Part shown: positions 26,874 to 37,588 of the stretch, piece by piece
Numbering within the stretch: position 1 is the first letter of the stretch
How the letters are laid out: the number at the start of each line of letters is the position of its first letter
Assembly (NCBI GenBank): GCA_019925105.1
Contig: JAHGAU010000030.1
Location: forward strand, 682,001-746,000
Source of the DNA: Niebla homalea
Taxonomy: Eukaryota; Ascomycota; Lecanoromycetes; Lecanorales; Ramalinaceae
Reading direction: 5' to 3'
Length of the DNA: 64,000 nt
Made by a program: the position numbers and the translations under genes
Notes under the pieces: generated by a model
Databases searched by the model: none
The model's input: only the letters and a program-made list of their open reading frames with translations
What the model was told of the DNA's origin: nothing

Positions 26874-28540
26874 TAATATTAATAATAATTAAAACCGCTT
26901 TCTGAACGGTATTTATGCTATAATAAGTAAAATATTCATAAAGTCAATCTTAAGATATTAATTTAAAAGAATAAGTTATAAAGGTTTTCCCTAATTAATT
27001 ATATAAAGGTTAAATATTAAAGAATAATTGATAATAAACTTAAGAAAGAAATTATTATTTGTTTTGTTGTATGATCTTTATCTCCTATATAGCTTTCTTA
27101 TTAATATATTATAGTTTTTCTTATTAAAAGTTTTAAATAAAATAAGGTTATTATTTATTTTAAGTATATATTATTTATTAACGTAATTAAGACGATATTA
27201 CCTTTTAAGATAGGTTTTAGCCCGATCTTTTTATCCCGGTTATTTTTGTATTTTTAAAGGAAATTCCTTTAAGCTTGAAAATAATATTTTAAAGATTTAT
27301 TTTTTAAATATAAGATAAATAAAATACGGTTTTAATAATAATAGACGTTAATACCGGTATCCAGAACAAATGAACTACTCTTATCCGATAGTATTTTAGC
27401 CAGTAATAATTTAATTATTTTATACTTATAAATACGGGCTTTTATCATAAAAACCTTTATAGATTTAAATTTATCCGTATCTTTATCGTTTTTAAATTTA
27501 AATTCTTTATTTAATTTTATCTTCTTTATTTCCTTTTTAATAACGATAAGGTATTTTTTATCCGTCGGTTTTTACTAATTAAGTTTAAAATCTGGATTTT
27601 TATATTAACGTTTATCCTGCTTATAGTTGCTTTTACAATAATAATATTATACGTTAATTATGGACCCCGCTTTGCTTTCCTTAAAGGGTTTGTTTTATTT
27701 ACTATAATTATTAATATGAAGAATTTTTATTGCGGTATCTTAATTAAATATATATTTATTATACTTAATTGAAATCATTATAAGCTTATTAAAATTAAGT
27801 ATTATCCTTATAATAATTATTATTTATTCTATATTAAATACAAAAATCCTATATTTAAGTTTAGTTTTATCTTAAAGAATAAAAGGTACCATTACGGATA
27901 TATTTAAGTACCTAGTTTAAATATTCGCTATTTATAGTATTTTAATTAATTAACATAATTATATAAACTTATATATTTCAATAAGTCGAATATTATAAGA
28001 TTTTAAAATACTTAATCCCTTAAAGTGTTATTATTCGTCATAAATTATTCTTTTAATCCAATTTAAATTAAATACGGGTTTTTATTACCGTTATATATAT
28101 TTTAAATATATAGGTTAACGGTAACATTAATTAAGGCTTATATTTTAAGTATTTCTTTCTTAACGGTAAATACGATTACTATAGCTAGTATTACTTATCC
28201 GTCCATTTTAATTTAATTTTTTTATACGTTTTTCTTACCATAAATTAAATATTACTTAAAAAGAATATTAAACGGACGTCTTTTACCTATATTAAGTATT
28301 TAAATTAACCCTTTAACTAAAGAGATTTGATAGATTTTACGCGGGTTATCTTAATAATATATTATAGTTATTATCCGGTCTTTAAGTTTATATATATATA
28401 TATAAAATAAATAAGTTTATTAATTATAATAACATAACTTACGTAATATTAAGGCCGGGGTTTATAACTTATTATATTAAAAAATAAAAGGAATCTTTTA
28501 AGTTAACTCTTTCATAAGAGAAAAAAAAGTAAGGAAGGCT
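26874..28540. repeat. RIP-degraded AT-rich repeat DNA
   Basis: Heavily CpA-depleted DNA with no surviving frame and no element ends that I could pair. Confidence 0.55.
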
Positions 28541-29855
28541 TTATATTATATATAGGGAGCGTACTTAAGTATACGCTTAGTTAGTAAGAAGTTCATAATA
28601 CTTTTATTATAATATAGCCTTATCTTTAACATATAATTGGAGCGTTTATTAACACGTCCAATATATTCATTCAAGTCTGGCTGAAGGTAGTTATAGAAGG
28701 GCTAGAGGGAGACGGGGTTGGTGGAATGGTTTATTACGTAAACGTATCGCGTTACTCGGTGACGCTTATTTCCTACCTGCTTGACCAGCCAGCTCGAAGC
28801 GAAGAAGAGAGCGGCTATATCCTCCCTGTTTACTTATATCTCTCCCAGTATTTACTTAAGGTCGCTCCGTCCATCTTTATTCTTAAGCGCTATAAGAAAC
28901 CCCTTTTGATTATAGTATAATCGCCAATATAGAGGATGGATAAAGAGACTGGATTACGGGATTCTTCTTATTGCTCTTGCTCCTCTTCTTCCTCTTCGTC
29001 GGAGGTCTCCACCAGACTATCCGGCTAAGATTTAAAGATATAGAAGACTCCATCGGAGAGCATAAGGCTATATTATATATTGCTACGAGTTGGAGCGGGA
29101 TCGGCCATTAAAGGTGGTTAATATAGTATAATAATATATGTTTATTCGTATCCAGATGGTATTCTTGAAACTTATAAGCGGGGCTATATTATCCCTCCTT
29201 CCCGGATTAATTGAAATGAATCTTAGTGAGCTCATTATGCGCTCAGTTCCATAAACGTATCTGCTCGACACCGTTACTGAGTAATGTCCTTAGCCTCCAG
29301 GTTTAATATTATATTTCCTCTTAGTTTCCACGAAATGACGGTAAATATCTACTTGATGAATATGCTTAATTACCGTTTATTATCCTCTTTAAAGTTAAAA
29401 TCCATTAACTTTCCCATTTAAGTCTATTGCCTGTATCCTTCCCTAGAACTGTTTTATAATATCTACTTTAAAGAAGGTTTTATGATAACCGAATGCCTTT
29501 ACCGTCCAAGTTGGCTTGCTTCGAAATGCCTTTTGAAGGACACGTTTCATTAATCGGGAAGGATCTCTATAAAAGACCTGAAACTGCGAAAAGAGGCTTG
29601 GATATTGCCGTTTTTCACGTTTAAGAAGCATATTTACATAGTAAATACGAGTAAAGTACAAGTAACATAACGTTTAAGTATAAGGAACGAGGCAAAGTGG
29701 TAAAACATGCGCTATTAAGCACGTTGAGTGTGAATATATTATGCCGAGCCTCTCCTTTATTAATCTAACATATCCCCTCAGCACTTACGAGGCCTTATCA
29801 CCTACGCCGAGAATATGCTTTTTTACCTCAACGCCATCACGATATTGGAAGGTGT
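28541..29855. other. Partly RIP-spared segment with coding relics
   Basis: Base composition is intermediate and CpA/TpG are more common than on either side. Short minus-strand frames look protein-like: 29443-29661 (includes REKRQYPSLFSQFQVFYRDP and KAFRSKPTWTVKAFGYHKTF) and 29083-29271 (YVYGTERIMSSLRFISINPG). They are in different frames and broken by stops, so a decayed gene or transposon reading on the minus strand is likely. The family is not recognised. Confidence 0.35.
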
Positions 29856-30035
29856 TGTTGTAGTAACAATATGTCTATTGATTGAAAGCTATATAAAAGG
29901 AGTATAGGAAGATAAAGTTCTACGTATAGCTATCTATCTGACGTATTGAGATATAGTTGAATACTTATAACTATATTACGCTTTTTTACTTCTACGTAAT
30001 ATATATATATATTTACTTATAAGCCGTTTTTAATA
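29856..30035 (-). repeat. 180-nt LTR copy 1
   Basis: Aligns over its full length with 31010-31189 (TATATAAAAGGAG, GGTACTTATAACTAT-like and ACGCTTTTTTAC blocks). Starts TGTTGTAG on plus and ends TTAATA. On the minus strand the sequence just upstream reads AAAGGGAGCATTAGAAA, a polypurine-tract-like stretch, so the element ran on the minus strand. Confidence 0.65.
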
Positions 30036-31009
30036 TTTCTAATGCTCCCTTTATTAAGGACGGTAATAAGATTTTTTATAAATCGGTATTATTTTTAATT
30101 TTAATAATACTTATATAAGGTTAGTCCTTAAATAATGAGGAAAATATTACTGAATATTTCTATTATTACGGAATTAAAAGGAAAGATAATAATACGGTAA
30201 TAATTTAAGTTTAAACGGAAAAAAATAACTTGATTTACTTCCTTCTTATTATATATGCCGGTAATTAAATAAATACCGGTTATAAACATAAGTAAAAGAA
30301 GTAGGATGTTATATATATATTTATATTTTAATTATTATTTATAAAGATTAAGATAAAATTAATTAAGAAAGCGGGAATTAACGATTATCGTTAAATATTA
30401 ATTATAAAAAAAGGTATTACAACGGCCGTTAAATTTATAATAATTACGAATTTACTATAGTAGTTTAACTTAATTAATAAAATAAAAAAGGTTATAAAAA
30501 ACTTCACCGAGAAACCCCGTTGTTAATCCCGGAATAAAAATCCGTAACGGAAGAATTATACTTAATAAAGGTTTAAGGCTATTAATATTAAACCAATATA
30601 AAAGAAGTTAATATAAACGGTAAAAATATTCGATAACGTTTATTATTATTATTATTATAAAGGTTAACGTTCTTACGTCTTTTAAAATAACGTTTAATGG
30701 TTTATTTACCGTAAGTATTAAGGTAACGTTAATCTTTTACATATTATAATTTAAAGTCTTTTAACTTTAGTATCTTAAATAAACTTTTAATTATTCTATT
30801 ACGGTTTTTTTTAATCCTTTAAATTAATAATATTATAGGATTTTATTTAAGGTTTAACTTATCAATATATATACGGTTTATGTAAATACTATATAACCTT
30901 AATACTTTTATTACTTTATATATATTAGTTTTTTACTAAAATAAATTAATAGTAAATTTATTAAGCGATCTTTAACGTATAATTTCTATATACCGAATAT
31001 ATAATTTTT
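30036..31009. repeat. RIP-degraded interior between two LTR copies
   Basis: About 970 bp of AT-rich, stop-filled DNA. Either the shrunken interior of one element or unrelated RIP-hit DNA between two LTR relics; flanking bases (GGTGT and CCTCC) do not form a target duplication. Confidence 0.45.
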
Positions 31010-31189
31010 TATTTTAATAATAATATGTTTATTAATTGAAAACTATATAAAAGGAGCATAGGAAAATAAAGTTCTATTTACAATTATTTATTTAACGTAT
31101 TAAGATATACGGCCAGGTACTTATAACTATCTTACGCTTTTTTACCTGCACATGATATGTACGTGCTTGCCTATGAGCCGTCTTCAACA
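31010..31189 (-). repeat. 180-nt LTR copy 2, at the left edge of the gene island
   Basis: Equal-length partner of 29856-30035. Its left 120 nt are RIP-converted, whereas its right 50 nt (ACATGATATGTACGTGCTTG ... CTTCAACA) are not. The composition boundary therefore runs through this LTR. Contains TAAGATATACGGCCAGGTAC (31101-31120), found again at 58632 with one change. Confidence 0.65.
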
Positions 31190-31672
31190 CCTCCAATAGA
31201 AGGCGAAGGGGTAGCTGGTATCTCTGCGACGTAATATACCTGCCACTACGCTGCAATCATCACTACGTTCGAAAAATCGTCCAATTCGTCTCCGAATAAT
31301 TAATGTGGAAACGACAGTCTATCTTCGTCACCACAGCCAGTGGAAGGATAGTTATGGCGGGTAGAGAGATCCCCAATTCGATTTTTTGGAGTAATGAATA
31401 CCCTTACGCCGGTCCAAAAGTCTGTCCTGAATATAATCTCTTTGAGATTAAATATAACAACCTTTGCTCCAAAACTTTGCCTTGCTGCTACTGCTGCTCT
31501 TACTGCCGCCTTGTCTCTAGAACCCTCCTTCTTTCGTATGAGATCGTCCCGATTAGATTAAACGCGATGAGAAAGAGGAGGAGGATGATAATGCAGAAGA
31601 TGATCTATCTTGAGGAGCACGCATCCCTTAACGCCTTCGTTAATGTATCGCAATCACACAATTGCTCTGCCC
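31190..31672. other. Intergenic DNA at the island edge
   Basis: Normal composition. Frames across 31303-31824 on the plus strand are antisense to the last exon of gene A and lack coding character, so nothing is annotated. This is probably the 3' flank of gene A. Confidence 0.5.
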
Positions 31673-33278
31673 TCACAGCTCATCTGCCCTGCCCCTTTTA
31701 TTGGCGTTGTTCTTCTTCTTCTTTTCCTCCTTCATCCCCATCTGCTTCTCCTCATCCTCCCTCATCATCTTTTCCTCCGCCCTCATCATCTCCAGTAAGC
31801 CATCAATGGCCTCCTCCGCGCTGACCAGCTTCCTCCCACGCGGACCCCTCCCCCTGGCTACCCAAGACCTTTCCAATTCCTTTGCTTTTTGCTTCACCCA
31901 CCCCCCTTCTTTGCTTACACCGCCGCTAATCAACCGAGTAAAGTCCTGGATGATAGTTTCAACGTCAGTAGTGTGATTCACCAAATCAACGCCTTTATTT
32001 CCAACAGCCCTAAGATAGGGGCCAGGGGGCGTGGGCGGTGTTCTGGTAGAGGGACAAATGTCTGGAATATCAGACGAAACCAAAAACAAGGCATACCACA
32101 AGTCCTTCCAACGCACCCCTCATCCTCCCTGTTTGAACACCACCACCGGGTAGATCCTGCACGGTCAGGGCCTCGAAGCGTGCTTCCAACAAGGCCAATT
32201 TCTTCTCTAACGTGATGACGAAAACCTGAGTCTGGCTCATAAGGAGATCCGTCGCAGCGATCGTATCCGCCATGGCGGCCAGAACATCCGTGTCAGCATG
32301 CCAAGCTCTCAACTCCGGCAGGTCCTCGATGCCGACGACATGCAGGTAGAAAGACCAGTAAAAGGTTTGGTTGCGCTCAATCTCCTTGCGGAGCCTGACT
32401 TGGTCCTGGGAGGAGAGGAGCCCCTGATTGGACGCTTTGCGGAGGAGACTCTGGCTGGAGGCAAGGAAGGCCGGGAAGCGTCTGGTGAGGAAGGGACTGG
32501 TGATGGCGCCAAGGGAGGCGGCAGAGCGGGAGGCAAAGAGGGAGAGTTGGAAGACGAGTTCGGCATGGATCTGGTTGGCTGGATGATATAGAGGCGCTGG
32601 CTGGGGAAAGTAGGGGGAGAGGAAGTAGAGGTTGAGGAGGCGGAATGTTTGAACCCATGGTGCTAGGAATGCTTGGTGCCAGGAGGGGTTGGGGTAGGTA
32701 AGCACAGCCAGGTGGGCGTCGAGGCTTGCTTGCGTCGTTGAGAGGAGCGAGGCGAGTTCGTCCATTCGAAGGCAGAGAGTGTCCACGAAGGAGTCGAGAT
32801 CAGGTTGGATGTCACCGATGAGGTTCGACAGGTTGAGGAAGAGCGACGGGATGGGAGTATCTCGTAGGCGAGACGACCGAAGGGCCATGGCGCGGTTGGT
32901 GAGGAGGAGAGCGCGTTGTTCGGCGAGTTCTTGGGGGGCGATCATAATGGCTTGGACATATTGAGTCATTTTTTCGACATTGGTGTTGGCGTTGCTTATC
33001 ATTTTGCTGGACTCTCGCTCCTGGAGATGATGATTGGTCCAATTGATCTGGCTATGCTCGCACCATGACTCCGGAGTCCAGCTTCTGGTATGGATGCTAT
33101 AGGTGCATGCCTGGACGGAAAGAAATTGAAGACCATTGATCACGAAACATATGAGGTAGATGATGCCGACAACCAGACCGACTATCCGGATCCTCCTCCT
33201 GAAAATCCTGCGAGCCAGCATGTCCTCATCGGTCCAGGCCCTCATCCGATCGTTGAGCAGACTTGGCTCCATTATCAT
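31673..33278 (-). CDS. Gene A: type II membrane protein with C-terminal ADEL
   Basis: Two exons, 33278-32117 and 32061-31673, joined by a 55-nt intron (donor GTGCGT, branch-like TCTGAT, acceptor CCAG) that keeps the frame and gives about 516 residues. Arg-rich residues 22-31 precede a membrane segment (about 32-53, VGLVVGIIYLICFVING), so the N-terminus should be cytosolic and the rest lumenal; NWT, NLS and NQT sequons fit this. The middle is helical. The C-terminal exon is charged and helical (ELERSW, EMMRAEEKMM) and ends RADEL. ADEL works as an ER retrieval signal in some yeasts, which suggests an ER resident. The ELERSW region resembles the end of gene C. The protein family is not recognised. 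Confidence 0.65.
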
Positions 33279-33469
33279 TATTTATGTCAAGGTCAATGTC
33301 CAAGTGTGATTAATTCGTTGAAAGGATGGTTGGAAGATGAAGAAGAAGGTTTGATTGTACAATCGGCAAGGGGTGGGAAGCAAACAAGATTGCGGATGCT
33401 TGCATAGACGGCCCATTTTGCGGTTCCCAACAGAGTTTGTTTGTCCTCTTTTGCTCCATGGTCATTGGG

Positions 33470-34766
33470 TCAAAACCACCACGGAAAGCCGCTCTTGTCC
33501 TTCTCCTTTAAGCGATTCAAGGTGTCCAATCGATGACTCAACGCCTGCTTGATTTCCACGTCGGTGCCACTTTTCTGATAGCCATCTGGGAATTTGCCCG
33601 AGGATCTCATCCAGGCGGATTGCAGCGCGTTAAGCGTATCTCCGTCGTGCCATCCTTCCTTTGCAAAGTCATATTGCTCCCAATTTGGGGGAGGCATTTG
33701 ATTTTCGACGATCCTTGCCTCAAAGTAATTTCGCAGAACCTCCCATTCCTCTATTTGGGTAGGAGTTGGTTCTATATCTTTTGCAGGCGGTGTGTTTTCA
33801 AGGTCAGGACCTGGCTGAAAACCGTAAGCTCTCGGTTTTCGATCATTTCTTGACCTTTGGCGAATCGAAGCAAGAAATTTCGTTCCTCGATCTGGATTCT
33901 CAAACTCTCGTGGAATGTACTCACAATCAGGAACATCATCGATCGATTTGTTTGTTTTTCCGGACGCTTGTCTTCTCGCAGTCATATTCTGTGCTGCTGC
34001 TGTACGAGGCTTTGGCTCTAGAATTCGTATCCAGGGAGGATCATCATTTTCAGCTAACTGTGTCGTTAAAAGAGCTGATGTTGCAGAACTTGACTCGACC
34101 GAGGAGGATCTGGAAGGCCGCTCAGGCTTTGGAGATGTTGAACTTGGCGCACTCCACTGGGGTATTGGTGTAAATAAGAGGGAGCTGGGATCTGATCTTC
34201 TTTGCGATCTGGGCTGCTCCCGTATATGTAAAGACTGCTGCTGAGCAGGACTGTTGGACCCGGAGTCGATGGCAGTAGTGAATTGGATTGGATAGGGAGA
34301 CGCATCCCACTTTGATGGTCGAAGCACTAGGCTTACAAGTTGTCGGAATTTCTTCCAACACCAGTCCACAGACAGGAAATCGACCAGCCAGGAGGATCTG
34401 TATTATAGAACACCAATCGATCAGCCTTTGTGATCAATCAGGAGGAGAGAAAACTCACGTGGGCCCGAATTTCCTGAGCAGAAGATATAGCGGTCGTCTC
34501 ATACTACCAATGAGGCCAATCCTCCATTGATACGGCGTCTTCCAAATGAGAAAGTACGATGGTAACTCTCCTTTCCCAATCCCATACCAATCCCCGTAAA
34601 GATTGAGGATGAGATTGGCTATGACGTGAGAGAAGAGGAAGAAGTCCCAGCAAGCCGCCAGCAAGAACCAGAACCCATTTATGATTCGAACGGTAGTTCC
34701 TATAGTTATGAAGTCGTGATTGGGGCGCGAGGGAGTCCGTCTGGAAGCCGGTCGATCATGGGCCAT
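33470..34766 (-). CDS. Gene B: membrane protein of unknown function
   Basis: Two exons, 34766-34459 and 34397-33470, joined by a 61-nt intron with a consensus GTGAGT donor and TACAG acceptor. The junction is in frame (phase 2) and gives about 411 residues. Residues 27-57 are strongly hydrophobic (NGFWFLLAACWDFFLFSHVI), with a further hydrophobic Trp-rich stretch across the splice junction (near SSWLVDFLSVDWCWKKF). The middle is Ser/Pro-rich and probably disordered. The C-terminal 130 residues are charged and Trp-rich (TPTQIEEWEVLRNYFEARIV, GWHDGD) and end SGFPWWF. No known domain is recognised. It lies head-to-head with gene C, 1.3 kb apart. Confidence 0.65.
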
Positions 34767-36035
34767 TCTTGGGGGTAACGCGAGTGGGTATACCAGTGCT
34801 GAAGAGAGGTTTGATTATTCGCCAACCTTCATATGTATAGCGCAAATATTGAACATCTAAATAGGAGGGGGGGCAGACTGGGCGAGATGTTGGGCACGGA
34901 TCTATGGATACAAATGCGTCACGGAGAACAATGAAAGAGTGTTGAAACCAAATAATGGACGAGACGTTGGGCACGGATCTATGGATACAGATGCGTCACG
35001 GAGAACAATGAAAGTGTGTTGAAACCAAATCTGGACGAGACTACTCCAGAGGGTCCCGTCGCCTTACCATCGAGCGACCACATGGAGTATTTTGAACATT
35101 GTTGAATGAAAAGGTTCGAGAAGTTTCCTACCATATTGTTATCATATATGTTGCTTGCTGATTGTCAAGCATTTTAATCAGCTACCCCAGCGTCCAGAGA
35201 TCTACTGTCGACAAAACCAGTGCCAAAATGGCGACAAAAAATGGCGGTCAGAGTGTGCCATCTTGAAGTGAGCTCGACGACATGGTAAGAGAAGAGTACT
35301 CTAGAGTACCCTTGGCTTAAAGCAGGACTTCAATGATGTAAGTGCTTTGAGAAGTTCCGCGGACAATAAGCTGTCTGTCGCATATGTAGCCAGTAAGTAT
35401 TCCCGGACATCAAACCCCTAATGCAGAGCAAAAAGGTGAAGAGAATTACGTACGAGGCTCGGTGACAAAAGTAATTTTCCATCGTTGATGTTTGCGGATT
35501 TTATTGCATCACCATCCCTTACCACCACAACGAGTCCAAAAAATCCGAAAAAAATCACAAGAAATATCCAGTATCTTAAGATCTCAATTCTTTCAATTTC
35601 AACGAATTTACTGTGAGGGGGACTATCCCGAAAAGTGGAAAATCGTAGGAGGAAATTTTAGTCTTTTTGGAGGTGCTATTAGAATCGCTCAGCCCTACCT
35701 GAACTGCTTTATTCTAGATTCTTGCGCATCAACCTTCGGGAGCGTACGGGGGTCGTCAAAACGCCAAGGAAATGACGTCCATTTTAAGCACGCTCAAAGC
35801 GTAAGTGGGCAAGGCGGGGTTTCATGCAAAAAAACGAGAGCCTACCTATTTCTCATAATTCTGCAATTCCAAATCCAAATTTCCACCCGGAATTCCCGAG
35901 ACACAAACGACAAAACATGCCTGGTATGGTGAAGATGAATGGCGCTGCCTGCTTCACGCAGTGCTTGTCTAGCTCCTCGTGCCATTGCCATCTTCAGTCC
36001 TCCAGTGAAGTCCTCAGGTTTAAGACTCAGCAGCA
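34767..36035. promoter_or_regulatory. Divergent intergenic region between genes B and C
   Basis: Shared upstream region of two divergently oriented genes. It contains the 77-bp tandem duplication (34884-35037). A plus-strand frame at 35492-35932 lacks a convincing start and coding character. No specific promoter element could be identified. Confidence 0.4.
34884..35037. repeat. Tandem duplication, period 77 bp
   Basis: Two copies, 34884-34960 and 34961-35037, share GTTGGGCACGGATCTATGGA and ATGCGTCACGGAGAACAATG. A third copy starts (GGACGAGAC) and then diverges. Differences are few and mainly transitions. Confidence 0.8.
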
Positions 36036-37588
36036 ATGCCCACCACTGAACCCTTCTTCTTTGAAGCCATCCCACCGCCTCGTTACGATGCGACAGATGG
36101 GCAGTCTGGGGAGGGAGAAGACGGAGAAGGAGAAGCAGGAGGAGAAGGAGAAGGAAGAGAAAGAGCAGGAGCAGAAAGAGATCGAAGAGATGGACGAGAA
36201 GGAGGAGGACGCGGACTCGGATTAGGAATGGCAACAGGGCGCGCGCAGACGGTCCCCCTTCTTCGAATCGTAGGCGCCTTCACAACCAGGATCCAGAGTA
36301 TGATGATGAGCAGCAGGAGGATCCTGATATCAGCAATAACGGCACGAGACCCGGTCCTGATCGATTCTGGTGGTGGAAGTTGGGAGGACTGCTCCTCTTA
36401 ATAATAACATCTCACTTGGTCATCATATCCCTGATCGAGGCGATCCATGACGGCGTGCCTCTTCCAGTGATTATCCAAAACCACCGCCGTTATTACAGCC
36501 TCCCTTCGCCCTCCTATGATAATACCGCTGATGATCGTGATGAGCATGGGGAAGAGCGTCTTCCTCCTCCTCCGCTATCGGTCTACCTCCCCCCTGTCCC
36601 CCAAATCAACCTCACGGCCATCCAATCTCTCAACAACAACACCACCATCCTTACAGCCCTCACCCGCCTCATCCCCCACCACTACAACACCACCAACGCC
36701 AGCCTGACCCACCTTCACCACCTCCTCACCCACCCCCTCCCCTGCGCCCTCCGCGCCATCTCCCTCCACCATTACCACCACCACCGTCCCCCTCCCCTCA
36801 AAACGCCCCCTCCAACCCCCTCAACAACAATCATCCAACAGACCCACTCCCTCGCCCTCACCCTCAGCAACACCCACCTCCCCACTCTACTCACCCACTT
36901 CACGGCCCTCTCCCCGATCCTCACCCACGCCCTCAAACGCGCCAAGACGGACGTCGAGAACGCCCGGCTCCCGCGCTGGTATGGGTGGCGGATCCGGTAC
37001 TTGACGACCTGGTTGCCGTTCTCCTGGTCCTTCTCCTCATCCTTTTCTCCCGAGCCGCCGCCCCATTTAAGCGCGAAAGAGGAGGCTTATTTGGCTGCGG
37101 GGAGGCGGTATAACGACACGCTGCGGGCGTGGGAGGAGCATGCCCGGAATAAGGGCACGGTGGAGGTGGGTCGGGAGGTGTTGGCTGGGTTAGCGGGGGA
37201 TCTGGAGGGGCTGTGGCGGTGGGGGGTTGGGGATGGGGATGTGGATGGGAGACAAGAGGTTGGGGTTGTGGGTGAGGGGCAGGAATATGGGGAGATTGGG
37301 GATGAGGGACAGGAGGATGTGGATGTGGATGAGGATAAGGGACAGGAACAGCAGGAGAACGGGAAAGAGGTGCAGGGTAGCGCTAGGCCAGGGAGCGCGG
37401 AGAAGGAGAGAGGAAGAAGAAGGATGAGGAGGTCGGTGAATGGGCTTGGTGGTCGTAGCGGTGGTGGTGGTGAGAATCATGATGATTTTTCCAGTATCGT
37501 CAAGACCTGGTATTTCGGCAAGCTGGCCGGCAAAGCGGGGATGCGGTGGGACGAGTTCGACCGGAGTTGGGAGGGGATGGTATGTTGA
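36036..37588 (+). CDS. Gene C: type II membrane protein, His/Asn/Pro-rich, with an N-terminal frame change
   Basis: The likely start at 36036 reads MPTTEPFFFEAIPPPRYDAT, then enters a purine-only repeat (36104-36200). Downstream the coding frame is a different one: NNGTRPGPDRFWWWK leads into a membrane segment (GGLLLLIITSHLVIISLIEA) at 36380-36440, and that frame has no ATG of its own. A short intron or an indel in the purine tract must link them; I could not choose. After the membrane segment come several N-glycosylation sequons, a helical region with YGWRIRYLTTW, an acidic Gly-rich tract and a C-terminus DDFSSIVKTWYFGKLAGKAG...DRSWEGM. A GTATGT donor at 37580 just before the stop could splice to 37626 and end at 37721. 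Design resembles gene A. Function unknown. Confidence 0.55.
36104..36220 (+). repeat. Purine-rich (GGAGAA-type) imperfect microsatellite inside gene C
   Basis: Nearly pure A/G on the plus strand. It encodes Glu/Gly, Lys/Glu or Arg/Ser runs depending on frame. All three frames are open across most of it, so an indel here would change frame without producing a stop at once. Confidence 0.7.

Noticed and set aside
28726..28920. Plus-strand 64-codon frame, and a tRNA-like GGTTGGTGGAATGGT at 28717
   Set aside because: The frame lacks coding character. The A-box-like word has no partner B box at a suitable distance and no cloverleaf could be drawn.
29687..29756. Possible tRNA gene (GAGGCAAAGTGGTAAAAC ... 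GAGCCTC)
   Set aside because: Five-base closing stem and an A-box-like start, but no T-arm/B box and no acceptable anticodon arm.
31303..31976. Plus-strand Ser/Pro-rich frames at the island edge
   Set aside because: Antisense to exon 2 of gene A, whose minus-strand reading is supported by splice signals and resemblance to gene C.
35492..35932. Plus-strand 146-codon frame between genes B and C
   Set aside because: No ATG at a sensible place, odd residue composition, no splice-linked continuation; judged chance.
35842..36234. Poly-Leu minus-strand frame, apparently very hydrophobic
   Set aside because: It is the antisense reading of the purine repeat in gene C; the leucines come from CTC/CTT repeats.
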